Below, one piece after another: positions 55,019-63,325 of a DNA stretch of 64,000 bases. The stretch comes from Mucilaginibacter sp. (GTDB taxonomy: Bacteria; Bacteroidota; Bacteroidia; Sphingobacteriales; Sphingobacteriaceae). Each line of letters opens with the position of its first letter. Within the stretch, counting starts at the first letter, position 1. Where the stretch lies: positions 62,001-126,000 of the forward strand of contig JAQBOA010000053.1 in the NCBI GenBank assembly GCA_028288305.1. The letters run 5' to 3'. The position numbers and the translations under genes are program-made. The notes beneath the pieces were generated by a model. The model ran no database searches. It was given only the letters and a program-made list of their open reading frames with translations, and had not been told where the DNA came from.

Positions 55019-55183
55019 AAATTATTGTGCAAATATATAATTTCTATGTTTAGGGATTTGTATTTAATATCGAATAATGAATGAATATCGAAGTTACTTA
55101 GTTAATCAATATTTCATTATTATATGGACGACACAATTTTTTATTTAAATTTATTGAGTTAGCTAAAATCAGTAATTTGCGTA

Positions 55184-55744
55184 ATGACTTTTCAATTTAA
55201 AATACAGCTTAATAATATATTAAAGCCACCTGTTTGGCGGCGGGTACTGGTTCCTGCCCAATTTAGTTTTGTAAAATATCATTTAGTAATACAGAGTGCG
55301 TTTGGCTGGGAGAATTATCATATGTTCCAATTTTCACCTAATGGGTTTGGCAGCCATCCCGTTATTAGAGCGCCGTTTGATGATGGAGAAGACGACGACT
55401 TTATAGATGCAGCAAAAATTAAAGTTGAAAAAATATTTAAAGAAGAAGGCCAAAAGTTTACTTATATCTATGACTTTGGAGACGGCTGGGAACATAAAAT
55501 TATACTGGAAAAAATACTTGCTGACAAAACAATGAATGCAAATTGTATCGCCGGCAAAGGCGCATGTCCGCCTGAAGACTGTGGAGGCCCGTGGGGGTAC
55601 TCAAACATGCTTGAAGTTTTAAAGGACCCTACAAATCCTGAATATGAAGAAATGAAGGAATGGCTTGGATTGGATAATGAAGAAGAATGGAGCGTTAATA
55701 ACTTTGACTTGAAAGGAACGAGTGAAATTGTACGATCAATCTAA
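55184..55744 (+). CDS. Plasmid pRiA4b ORF-3 family protein
   Basis: The 186-residue protein is built of the family's elements: FKIQLNNILKPPVWRRVLVPA, FGWENYHMFQF, YIYDFGDGWEHKIILEKIL and GKGACPPEDCGGPWGY. It is near the usual length. The function is unknown; relatives occur as passengers of IS1096-type elements and as chromosomal genes. No transposon ends are seen here. Confidence 0.88.
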   Translation: MTFQFKIQLNNILKPPVWRRVLVPAQFSFVKYHLVIQSAFGWENYHMFQFSPNGFGSHPVIRAPFDDGEDDDFIDAAKIKVEKIFKEEGQKFTYIYDFGDGWEHKIILEKILADKTMNANCIAGKGACPPEDCGGPWGYSNMLEVLKDPTNPEYEEMKEWLGLDNEEEWSVNNFDLKGTSEIVRSI

Positions 55745-55802
55745 ACCTCGTTCCCTATAAATTAAATGTTAGATATTAACTCTTTATTCCTGGCTCTTTC
55801 CT

Positions 55803-56906
55803 CTAAACGTTAAATCTAAAATGCATAACATCGCCATCCTGCACTATATAGGTTTTACCTTCGATGCTTAGCTTGCCATTTTCTTTAATTGCTGCTTCTG
55901 AGCCATTGAATTTTACGAAATCTTCATATTTAATTACTTCAGCACGTATAAAGCCTTTTTCAAAATCTGTGTGGATAACACCCGCGGCCTGGGGGGCGGT
56001 AAAGCCTTTGGTGATTGTCCAGGCCCGTACTTCCTGTACACCGGCGGTAAAATATGTAGCCAGGTTTAGCAATTTATAAGCCGCCTTTATCAGTTTGTTT
56101 ACCCCTGATTCAGTTAAGCCCAGGTCATCCAAAAATAGCTGGCGTTCTTCATAAGTTTCCAGCTGTGCAATTTCTGATTCTATTTGTGCCGATATGACAA
56201 GTACCTCGGCATTTTCTTCTTTTACAGATGCTTTTACTTTTTCGACATAAGCATTCCCGGTGTTTACCGAAGCTTCGTCCACATTACAAACGTACATTAC
56301 AGGCTTTGCGGTAAGCAGCCAGATATCGGCAATGTATTCCTTATCTTCCTCAGCCACCGGGGCAGTACGCGCCGATTTGCCTGAGAGCAGATGGTTTTTG
56401 TAAATTGTTAAAACATCAAAAGTCTTTTTTGCTTCTTTATCGCCGCCGGTCTTAGCCATTTTCTCCACTTTCTGGATCTTTTTTTCTATTGAGTCCAGAT
56501 CTTTTAATTGTAGTTCTGTATCGATGATCTCTTTATCTCGGATAGGGTCAACAGAACCATCAACGTGGATCACATTATCATTATCAAAGCAACGCAGCAC
56601 ATGGATAATGGCATTGGTGGAGCGTATATTAGCTAAAAACTGGTTGCCCAACCCTTCACCTTTACTGGCCCCTTTAACAAGTCCGGCTATATCGACAATC
56701 TCAATAACATTCGGCACCACATTTTTAGGGTTCACTATTTCGGTAAGCTTGGTTAAACGCTCATCCGGAACAGTAATAACACCCACATTTGGCTCTATCG
56801 TACAAAACGGAAAATTTGCCGCCTGTGCTTTGGCGTTTGATAAGCAATTAAAAAGTGTTGATTTCCCCACATTTGGTAAACCCACTATACCACATTGTAA
56901 ACCCAT
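55803..56906 (-). CDS. ychF: Redox-regulated ATPase/GTPase YchF (OLA1)
   Basis: The 367-residue protein has the P-loop GLPNVGKST at 9-17, then switch parts and DIAGLVKGASKGEGLGN. A coiled coil follows and a TGS-like C-terminal domain (VRAWTITKGFTAPQAAGVIHTDFEKGFIRAEV). YchF hydrolyses ATP rather than GTP and interacts with ribosomes. The leader contains an inverted word repeat and the probable -7 box lies at 57010-57017. Confidence 0.97.
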   Translation of the reverse strand: MGLQCGIVGLPNVGKSTLFNCLSNAKAQAANFPFCTIEPNVGVITVPDERLTKLTEIVNPKNVVPNVIEIVDIAGLVKGASKGEGLGNQFLANIRSTNAIIHVLRCFDNDNVIHVDGSVDPIRDKEIIDTELQLKDLDSIEKKIQKVEKMAKTGGDKEAKKTFDVLTIYKNHLLSGKSARTAPVAEEDKEYIADIWLLTAKPVMYVCNVDEASVNTGNAYVEKVKASVKEENAEVLVISAQIESEIAQLETYEERQLFLDDLGLTESGVNKLIKAAYKLLNLATYFTAGVQEVRAWTITKGFTAPQAAGVIHTDFEKGFIRAEVIKYEDFVKFNGSEAAIKENGKLSIEGKTYIVQDGDVMHFRFNV

Positions 56907-56921
56907 TTGTTTTATATTTAA

Positions 56922-56998
56922 GAATCAAGATTAAAGAGCCAGGAATCAAGAAACAAAAACAATCTTTACTCCTGATTCTTGCTTCTTGACTCTTTTCC
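56922..56998. repeat. Inverted word repeat in the ychF leader
   Basis: agaatcaagattaaagagcc / aggaatcaagaaac against cctgattcttgcttcttgactcttt. If transcription starts at about 57003, this would be a stem in the 5' UTR. Confidence 0.7.
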
Positions 56999-57009
56999 CG
57001 TAAATCGCG

Positions 57010-57017
57010 CAAAGATA
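57010..57017 (-). promoter_or_regulatory. Probable -7 box of ychF
   Basis: TATCTTTG on the minus strand is an exact TAnnTTTG match. A clear TTTG at -33 is missing. The leader to the ATG would be about 95 bases. Confidence 0.5.
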
Positions 57018-57162
57018 GCAGAAAAAATTGCCTGTGATTTGAAAATTTACCTTATTTAATCTGGCTGCCGATCATAAACAAACTTATCGTTTACAAAGAA
57101 TAGTAAATAAAAAAACCTACCGAAGCAGGTTTGATTAAAATAATATAGTTTAAGTTGTTAGG

Positions 57163-57492
57163 TTATATTTCGAAAGAAAAGTCTTCGTCAGCTGTTTTAG
57201 CAATTTCAGGTGCTTCACTATATTCGTATCGTTTTTCAACAACTTCCTGGTTTGCTTTGATATACTCTATTGTATCCTTTAAGCCTTCTGCAAATTTTTC
57301 AAAATCCTCTTTGTATAAAAAAATCTTGTGTTTAATAAAAACCCCGTCTTCCAGGCGTTTTTTGCTTTCGGTTATAGTAACATAGTAATCGTTTGACCTG
57401 GTAGCTTTTACATCAAAAAAATAAGTCCTCTTCCCGGCTCTTACCTTCTTCGAAAAAACTTCTTCGCGCTCTCTGTTTTCAAAATCTCCCAT
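57163..57492 (-). CDS. DUF3276 / PUR-alpha-like single-strand nucleic acid binding protein
   Basis: The 109-residue protein contains one PUR-like repeat (EEVFSKKVRAGKRTYFFDVKATRSNDYYVTITESKKR..., FIKHKIFLYKEDFEKFAEGL) and an acidic tail. This family is conserved in Bacteroidota and in Borrelia (Bpur) and forms dimers that bind ssDNA or RNA. The gene is monocistronic. Confidence 0.92.
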   Translation of the reverse strand: MGDFENREREEVFSKKVRAGKRTYFFDVKATRSNDYYVTITESKKRLEDGVFIKHKIFLYKEDFEKFAEGLKDTIEYIKANQEVVEKRYEYSEAPEIAKTADEDFSFEI

Positions 57493-57613
57493 ATATAAAA
57501 TTTGTGTAAAATAGTTTTGGTTGGCATAAATATAAATAATTTTTCAAAGTACAACTATTAAATAAAATATAATTGAACTTTTTATAAATTTCATTGTAGT
57601 ATTTGGTGATTTT

Positions 57614-59401
57614 TCAGGCATTTTCTTCTTCTTCCAACAATTGTTTTTCATACAATTCAAAGTATGCGCCTTTTTGAGCCATTAAATAATTGTGATTTCC
57701 ATGCTCTACAATTTCACCATTTTCCAGTACTAATATTTTGTCGGCATTTTTTATAGTCGATATACGATGGGAGATAATAATACTTGTTTTACCCCGCATA
57801 TTGCGTCCGAGGTTATTTAAAATTTCCTCCTCAGTGCGCGTATCAACTGCCGAAAGACAATCATCAAAAATAAGTATCTGCGGATGCTTAACAATGGCTC
57901 TTGCTATTGAAACACGTTGTTTTTGCCCTCCCGAAAGGGTGATGCCACGTTCACCTATCAAAGTTTCAAATCCATTTTCAAGTTCCATTATATTGTTATA
58001 AACGGCTGCATCTTTTGCTGCGCGCTCCACAAGGGGCATATCGAGCGTATCTGCGCTGAACGCGATGTTATTGGCTATAGTATCTGAAAATAAGAAAACT
58101 TCTTGAGGCACAAAGCCAATTTGCGAACGGTAGCCTTCCAGGTTAAACTGCTTAACAGATTGATCATCAATTAAAATGCCGCCGCCTGTACAATCATACA
58201 TCCGCATAATTAAATTAGCAATTGTTGATTTTCCAGACCCAGTGCGGCCAATAATAGCAACCATTTCGCCGGGTTTTGCGGTGAATGAAATATTTTTTAA
58301 AGCCTTGATCCCGGTATCGGGATAAGTAAAAGACACATTATTAAATTCAATGTTACCTTTAATAGTTTGTTTGGCAACATTAGGGGATATGATTTCAGGT
58401 TGCTGGTGCAAAAATTCATTGATCCGTTTTTGTGATGCTGCTGCCCGCTGTATAAGGGAGGTAACCCAACCCAACGATATAACAGGGAAGGTAAGTAAAT
58501 TAAGGTATACAATAAATTCAGCGATGTTGCCTGATGTAATATTGCCCTTCATTACCTCAACACCACCAATATAAATGGTAATAACATTGCTTAAACCAAC
58601 CAATAGCAACATTAACGGATAAAATAAAGCCTGCACTTTTACCAGCTCCATTGAATGTGTTTTATAATTTTCACTTTCGTCGGCAAAGCTTTTTCTGACA
58701 AAATCTTCACGGACATATGATTTTATTACCCGTATGCCCGAAAAATTTTCCTGTACAAAACTTGAAAGCACCGATAAGCGCTGTTGTATTTTTTCGCTGC
58801 GAAAGTTTATAATATTATTTACGTAATATATAATTACCACTAAAATAGGTAAAGGCATTACTGAAAATATGGCAAGCCTTACATTAACAATAAGCATGGC
58901 ATAAATTACCATGATGAAAAGTACTACCGTATTTATGGTGTACATTATACCGGGCCCTAAGTACATTCGGACACGGCTAACATCTTCAGTCACACGGTTC
59001 ATCAAATCGCCAGTGTTGTTACGACGATAAAATGCAAGGGATAATTTTTGATAATGATCATATATCTCGTTTTTAAGATCATATTCAATATGGCGCGACA
59101 TAAGTATAAGCGTTTGCCGCATAAAAAATAAAAACAAGCCGCGCAATAAAGCAAGTGTTAATACCAGCATACCAAAAAATAACAGGCTTGTACCGAATAT
59201 TTTATAGGTTACTGATTGCCTGTTGAAACCTGAAAAAAGTTGATAAACACCAATGTTCTCGGTCACCAGGTCAAATGCTATCCGGACAACTTGTGCTGAT
59301 AGTACAGCAAAAACATTCGAAATTATTACGAACAGTACTCCGGGAATTAGCCGCCATTTATACTTATAGAAAAATTTATTAAGGTATACGAGGTGTTTCA
59401 T
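57614..59401 (-). CDS. ABC exporter with fused membrane and ATPase domains (MdlA-like)
   Basis: The 595-residue half transporter has six membrane helices (about 15-310) and an ATPase domain. Walker A GRTGSGKST is at about 384-392, followed by LSGGQKQR and IFDDCLSAVD. The residue after the Walker B Asp is Asp instead of Glu, as in the weak site of heterodimeric exporters such as MdlA or LmrC. A partner half is not next to it. Substrates could be lipids or drugs. It has a good promoter of its own. Confidence 0.92.
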   Translation of the reverse strand: MKHLVYLNKFFYKYKWRLIPGVLFVIISNVFAVLSAQVVRIAFDLVTENIGVYQLFSGFNRQSVTYKIFGTSLLFFGMLVLTLALLRGLFLFFMRQTLILMSRHIEYDLKNEIYDHYQKLSLAFYRRNNTGDLMNRVTEDVSRVRMYLGPGIMYTINTVVLFIMVIYAMLIVNVRLAIFSVMPLPILVVIIYYVNNIINFRSEKIQQRLSVLSSFVQENFSGIRVIKSYVREDFVRKSFADESENYKTHSMELVKVQALFYPLMLLLVGLSNVITIYIGGVEVMKGNITSGNIAEFIVYLNLLTFPVISLGWVTSLIQRAAASQKRINEFLHQQPEIISPNVAKQTIKGNIEFNNVSFTYPDTGIKALKNISFTAKPGEMVAIIGRTGSGKSTIANLIMRMYDCTGGGILIDDQSVKQFNLEGYRSQIGFVPQEVFLFSDTIANNIAFSADTLDMPLVERAAKDAAVYNNIMELENGFETLIGERGITLSGGQKQRVSIARAIVKHPQILIFDDCLSAVDTRTEEEILNNLGRNMRGKTSIIISHRISTIKNADKILVLENGEIVEHGNHNYLMAQKGAYFELYEKQLLEEEENA

Positions 59402-59412
59402 AATTACAACTT

Positions 59413-59440
59413 CAAAGGTAATATTTTAAGCTAAGACAAA
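59413..59440 (-). promoter_or_regulatory. Probable promoter of the ABC exporter gene
   Basis: On the minus strand TTTG (59440-59437) is followed after 16 bases by TACCTTTG (59420-59413), an exact TAnnTTTG box. The spacing is shorter than usual. Confidence 0.5.
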
Positions 59441-59518
59441 GTAAATATGATAATCAATGCGACCAAATTTTACAATATGCCGTTATCGTTTATTAAATTA
59501 TATTTATTAATTTCAAAA

Positions 59519-60157
59519 ATGATTGGTACAAAGACTGTTCGTTATATAGTTTATTTCTTACTGGGAATAATTGTTATTTGGAGTTTAAATGAAATGCTAA
59601 GCTCATATTATTCAATGAAGGCTGATATAAGTTTTCAGAATCTAAAAAAATCCATCAAAGAACAAAATCAAAAAAATAAAGATGATAGCATTTTTTACGT
59701 GAAAATAGATAGTTTATTAAGCCTTAAAAAGTATGATGACGCTATTGGAGGCCTCGAAAAAAGAGCGAAATTGTTCCCTCGCGAAAAATCAATTTTTATG
59801 GTTCAAATAGGAAATATTTATAAATTAAAAGGCGATCTAAATTTGGCATTTAATAGTTATAATGAAGCGATTATCATAGATACTGTTAACGTCAACGCTT
59901 ATATTAAAAGAGGTGAAATTAATTTGCAACTAAATAAACTGGATGATGCTATTAAAGATTACAAAAAAGCGGCAAGTGAAAATTTTGACTATTATTATTT
60001 TTTAGGAGTGCTACAGGAAAGAAAGGGGCTTTTAAAAGACGCAGAATCTTCAATTGATTCATGTTTAACTTATTATCCGAAAAGTAAAATGTGTAGATTG
60101 AAATTAGATTCACTGAAACTAAAAATATCGAGCAGGAACAATAAAATGCGTTTTTGA
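59519..60157 (+). CDS. Membrane-anchored TPR protein
   Basis: The start chosen is 59519 (MIGTKTVRYIVYFLLGIIVIWSLNEML), which gives a single membrane anchor. An upstream start at 59447 would add a second hydrophobic piece. The remaining part has three to four tetratricopeptide repeats (MVQIGNIYKLKGDLNLAFNS..., AYIKRGEINLQLNKLDDAIKDYKKA, YYFLGVLQERKGLLKDAESS). The role is protein-protein interaction at the membrane; partner unknown. Confidence 0.7.
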   Translation: MIGTKTVRYIVYFLLGIIVIWSLNEMLSSYYSMKADISFQNLKKSIKEQNQKNKDDSIFYVKIDSLLSLKKYDDAIGGLEKRAKLFPREKSIFMVQIGNIYKLKGDLNLAFNSYNEAIIIDTVNVNAYIKRGEINLQLNKLDDAIKDYKKAASENFDYYYFLGVLQERKGLLKDAESSIDSCLTYYPKSKMCRLKLDSLKLKISSRNNKMRF

Positions 60158-60255
60158 ATTGTCATGATCAATGCACTGCCCTTCTGCATTTTTAACCAAA
60201 AACAACAAAAAACTTCCCGACTTTCGGACTTTCCAGACTTTCGGACTAAAAACAC

Positions 60256-60286
60256 TTTGTCGCAATAAAAAAAACACATACTTTTG
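60256..60286 (+). promoter_or_regulatory. Promoter of leucine dehydrogenase gene
   Basis: TTTG (60256-60259), 19 bases, then TACTTTTG (60279-60286): a full consensus promoter. The start would be near 60293 with a leader of about 28 bases to the ATG at 60321. A word repeat (gactttcggactttcc) lies just upstream at 60215-60246. Confidence 0.75.
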
Positions 60287-60320
60287 TCAACGCCATAAAA
60301 CATTTACTTTGTCACTTCAG

Positions 60321-61406
60321 ATGTCTGAACCAAACCATGAAGAATCAATATTTAGCCAGCTTGAATCTTTCGGGCATAAGAAGGTTGTATTCTGCAGTGA
60401 TCCGGAAACTGGGTTAAAAGCAATTATCGCCATTCATGATACTACTCTTGGTCCGGCTTTGGGCGGCACACGCATGTGGGCCTATAAAACCGAAGCAGAT
60501 GCTTTGCATGATGTGTTGAGACTGTCAAAAAGTATGACCTATAAGGCATCTATAGCAGGGCTTAACCTTGGTGGTGGCAAAGCTGTTATTATTGGCGACT
60601 CACATAAGGATAAAACCGAGGCTTTGTTACGTAAATTTGGTCGTTTTATTAAAAATCTTAACGGCGAATTCATAACTGCAGAAGAAGTGGGCACCAACCC
60701 CAGAGATATGGAATATATAAGAATGGAGACCCAATATGTAACGGGTGTTCCTGAAACCATCGGCGGCACCGGTGATCCTTCTCCAATTACAGCATTAGGG
60801 GTTTTTATGGGTATAAAGGCATGTGTAAAGGAACTTTATGGAAATGATAGCTTAACCGGCAAATCGGTTATCGTACAAGGTATTGGGCACGTGGGCGAAA
60901 ACCTTGTAAAGCTGCTTCGCGATGAAAATGCTAAGGTTTATGCAAGCGATATTAACGAAGAGAGGGTAGGGCAGGTTGCAAAGAAATATGGAGCCGAAGC
61001 GATATCCAATAATACAATTTTTGATATTGATGCAGATATTTACGCGCCTTGCGCCCTTGGAGCTACCATCAATACTCAAACAATAAACAAGCTTAAATGT
61101 AGCATTATTGCCGGTTCAGCAAATAACCAGCTGGAGGATGAGCATATTCATGGACAAATGCTGCTGAAAAAGGGTGTTTTGTTTGCTCCTGATTATGTGA
61201 TTAATGCCGGTGGAATAATCAATTGTTACTCGGAGCTTATGGGCTTCAGTAAAAAGCGCACTTTGCAGTTAACAGAAAATATTTATGAGGCAACCCGCAA
61301 TGTTTTAAAACTTTCAAAAACCGAAAGTATTTCTACCATTGATGCTGCGAATAAAATAGCTGAAAAACGTATTGCTGACATTAAAAAAGTAAAATCATCG
61401 TACTAA
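60321..61406 (+). CDS. Leucine dehydrogenase (Glu/Leu/Phe/Val dehydrogenase family)
   Basis: The 361-residue start at 60321 (MSEPNHEESIFSQLESFGHKKVVF) is preferred because the promoter lies between it and an upstream in-frame start. The catalytic part has GPALGGTRMW and the lysine in GLNLGGGKAV, and EEVGTNPRDMEYI. A NAD-binding Rossmann part follows (IVQGIGHVGENLVKLL). It reversibly deaminates branched-chain amino acids. The length and motifs fit leucine dehydrogenase better than glutamate dehydrogenase. Confidence 0.92.
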   Translation: MSEPNHEESIFSQLESFGHKKVVFCSDPETGLKAIIAIHDTTLGPALGGTRMWAYKTEADALHDVLRLSKSMTYKASIAGLNLGGGKAVIIGDSHKDKTEALLRKFGRFIKNLNGEFITAEEVGTNPRDMEYIRMETQYVTGVPETIGGTGDPSPITALGVFMGIKACVKELYGNDSLTGKSVIVQGIGHVGENLVKLLRDENAKVYASDINEERVGQVAKKYGAEAISNNTIFDIDADIYAPCALGATINTQTINKLKCSIIAGSANNQLEDEHIHGQMLLKKGVLFAPDYVINAGGIINCYSELMGFSKKRTLQLTENIYEATRNVLKLSKTESISTIDAANKIAEKRIADIKKVKSSY

Positions 61407-61428
61407 ATAATAAATAGTTAAACATCTG

Positions 61429-61443
61429 TCCGCCTTTGGCGGA
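61429..61443. repeat. Short perfect hairpin tccgcctttggcgga
   Basis: TCCGCC-TTT-GGCGGA lies between the dehydrogenase and nusB, 20 bases before the nusB start codon. It could be a weak attenuator or a REP-like sequence. Confidence 0.5.
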
Positions 61444-61463
61444 ATAAAATCGTTCTTACCAAC

Positions 61464-62411
61464 ATGTTAAATCGCAGGCACCTACGGGTAAAAGTTCTAC
61501 AGTCGCTATATGCATATCATCAGTCAAATAGCGGCGACATTAAACAGCATGAAAAGAATATGCTGCAAAGTATAGATCAGGTATATGAAATGTATATCTG
61601 GATGCTATCACTAATTTCAGAGGTAGCTGCTTATGCTGCTAATGATGCCCAGGAAAGAGCAAATAAGCATTTACCTACTGCTGAAGACTTGAATGCTGAT
61701 GTTAAAATTTTAAGTAACAGGTTTATTCTTTCATTGCAAAAAAATAAAGAATTTATAGCTGCGTTAAAGAAATATAAGGTTAACTGGGATTTTGAACCTG
61801 AGTTAGCCAAATCATTGTTCATAATTCTGAAAAACTCAATAGAATATAAGGAGTATCTTCAAAAAACTGACGATACACTTCATTCAGATAAGGATATTAT
61901 AAAGTTTATTTTCAAAAAAGTAATTTTAAAATCGTCATTAGCTGAACAGGTTTTTGAAGACAAATTTATTTATTGGCCGGTAGATAAAGATGTGCTGCAG
62001 GCATTGATAGCAAAAACCTTTAAAAACTTTTCTTTTGATAATGCAGAGCTGAATAAACTGGCTGAAGTTACTGGTAATTGGGAAGAGGACAGGGAATTTA
62101 TTGTGAAACTTTTTGAAGACAGTATTAGATATAACCATGACTACCAGGAGCTGATCAGTAATAAAACCCAAAACTGGGAACCGGACCGCATCGCTATGAT
62201 GGATACTTTATTGATGAAGATGGCTATTGCTGAGTTTGTTAACTTTACTTCAATCCCGGTTAAAGTAACTATTAATGAGTACCTGGAGATATCTAAGGAG
62301 TTTAGTACACCTAAAAGTAATTCGTTTATTAACGGTATATTAGACAAAATTTTATCCGAACTAAAAGCTCAAAATAAAATAACAAAAACAGGCAGAGGAT
62401 TAATAGAATAA
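61464..62411 (+). CDS. nusB: Transcription antitermination factor NusB (long form)
   Basis: The protein has 315 residues, about twice the usual NusB. The first part (MLNRRHLRVKVLQSLYAYHQS) resembles the start of NusB and the C-terminal part (about 180-305) has the full helical bundle (WEPDRIAMMDTLLMKMAIAEF, TINEYLEISKEFSTPKSNSFINGILDKIL). The long form is normal in Bacteroidota. NusB joins NusE in rRNA antitermination. It leads a group with DUF1573, yajC and ybbR, on the same strand with small gaps. Confidence 0.95.
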   Translation: MLNRRHLRVKVLQSLYAYHQSNSGDIKQHEKNMLQSIDQVYEMYIWMLSLISEVAAYAANDAQERANKHLPTAEDLNADVKILSNRFILSLQKNKEFIAALKKYKVNWDFEPELAKSLFIILKNSIEYKEYLQKTDDTLHSDKDIIKFIFKKVILKSSLAEQVFEDKFIYWPVDKDVLQALIAKTFKNFSFDNAELNKLAEVTGNWEEDREFIVKLFEDSIRYNHDYQELISNKTQNWEPDRIAMMDTLLMKMAIAEFVNFTSIPVKVTINEYLEISKEFSTPKSNSFINGILDKILSELKAQNKITKTGRGLIE

Positions 62412-62467
62412 TTAAAGCCTAGCGCTCATGAGTGGCGTTGAAAAACAAATTATTAACGATTAATTAG

Positions 62468-62893
62468 ATGAAAACTCTTTTTTTAAGCTTAATAACTGCA
62501 GGTATGTTAATGTCAGCCTGTAATCAAGGTAATAGTAGTAATACAGCAAATAATACTACAACAGCAAACGCGGCAAATGCCCCGGTAATGAAGTTTGAAA
62601 AAGAAGCGCATGATTTCGGTAAGATCAAGGCTGGCGATAAGGTCACTTATGATTTTAAGTTTACTAATAACGGTAAATCACCGTTGATCATCACCGATGC
62701 GGTTGCAACCTGTGGGTGCACCAAGCCCGAATGGCCTCATACCCCTATTAAACCAGGAGACAGCGGAGCAATACATGTTACTTTTAATAGCGCCGGTAAA
62801 ATGGGTTTGCAGGATAAAATGATAACGATTACAGCCAATACAAATCCTGCTCAAAATATGGTACATCTGATTGGTGAGGTACTTATAAAATAA
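62468..62893 (+). CDS. DUF1573 lipoprotein
   Basis: The 141-residue protein has a lipoprotein signal (lipobox LMSAC, Cys18) and an Asn/Thr-rich linker. A single immunoglobulin-like DUF1573 domain follows (FEKEAHDFGKIKAGDKVTYDFKFTNNGKSPLIITDAVATCGCTKPEWP). The conserved CGC is present. It is a periplasmic or surface protein of unknown role, always beside yajC in this phylum. Confidence 0.92.
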   Translation: MKTLFLSLITAGMLMSACNQGNSSNTANNTTTANAANAPVMKFEKEAHDFGKIKAGDKVTYDFKFTNNGKSPLIITDAVATCGCTKPEWPHTPIKPGDSGAIHVTFNSAGKMGLQDKMITITANTNPAQNMVHLIGEVLIK

Positions 62894-62909
62894 AATATAT
62901 AAATTAAAA

Positions 62910-63236
62910 ATGATAACAACAATTTTATTACAAGCTTCTACGGGCTTTGGTACACAGCAAATAATCATGTTCGGCTTAATTGCCATTGTATTCTATTTCT
63001 TTATGATCCGTCCGCAAGTAAAAAAGCAAAAAGACCAAAAGAAATATGTTAATGAATTAAAAAAGGGCGATAAGGTAGTAACTACCGCAGGCATACATGG
63101 CAAGATTGCCGATATTGCAGAAACTACCTTTTTGGTTGAAGTGGATAATGGCGTTAAGATCAGGTTTGATAAATCGGCCATATCTTTAGAAGCTTCAAAG
63201 GTATTAAATACACCTCCTGCAGCTGCCAAATCATAA
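62910..63236 (+). CDS. yajC: Sec translocon accessory subunit YajC
   Basis: The 108-residue protein has one N-terminal membrane helix (QIIMFGLIAIVFYFFMIRPQ), the family motif MIRPQxKKQK and a small soluble domain (LKKGDKVVTTAGIHGKI). YajC binds SecDF at the inner membrane. It lies 16 bases after the DUF1573 gene. Confidence 0.96.
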   Translation: MITTILLQASTGFGTQQIIMFGLIAIVFYFFMIRPQVKKQKDQKKYVNELKKGDKVVTTAGIHGKIADIAETTFLVEVDNGVKIRFDKSAISLEASKVLNTPPAAAKS

Positions 63237-63325
63237 CCAGTAGGTAAAAGGTTAAAGGTGAAGGGCAAAAGGTATTAAATATCCCTTACCTTTCACCTTT
63301 TACCTTTCGCCTTTTACCTAAAAAA
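63236..63325. repeat. Inverted word repeat (aggtaaaaggtgaaagg family) between yajC and ybbR
   Basis: aggtaaaaggttaaaggtgaaggg / caaaagg on the left against cccttacctttcacctttt / cctttcgccttttacct on the right. It covers the entire gap between two operon genes. Related single-sided words follow sucD (14556) and the serine hydrolase (16472). Confidence 0.8.

Noticed and set aside
60171-60320. 50-residue N-terminal extension of leucine dehydrogenase
   Set aside because: A consensus promoter lies within it, and the family starts at the inner Met.
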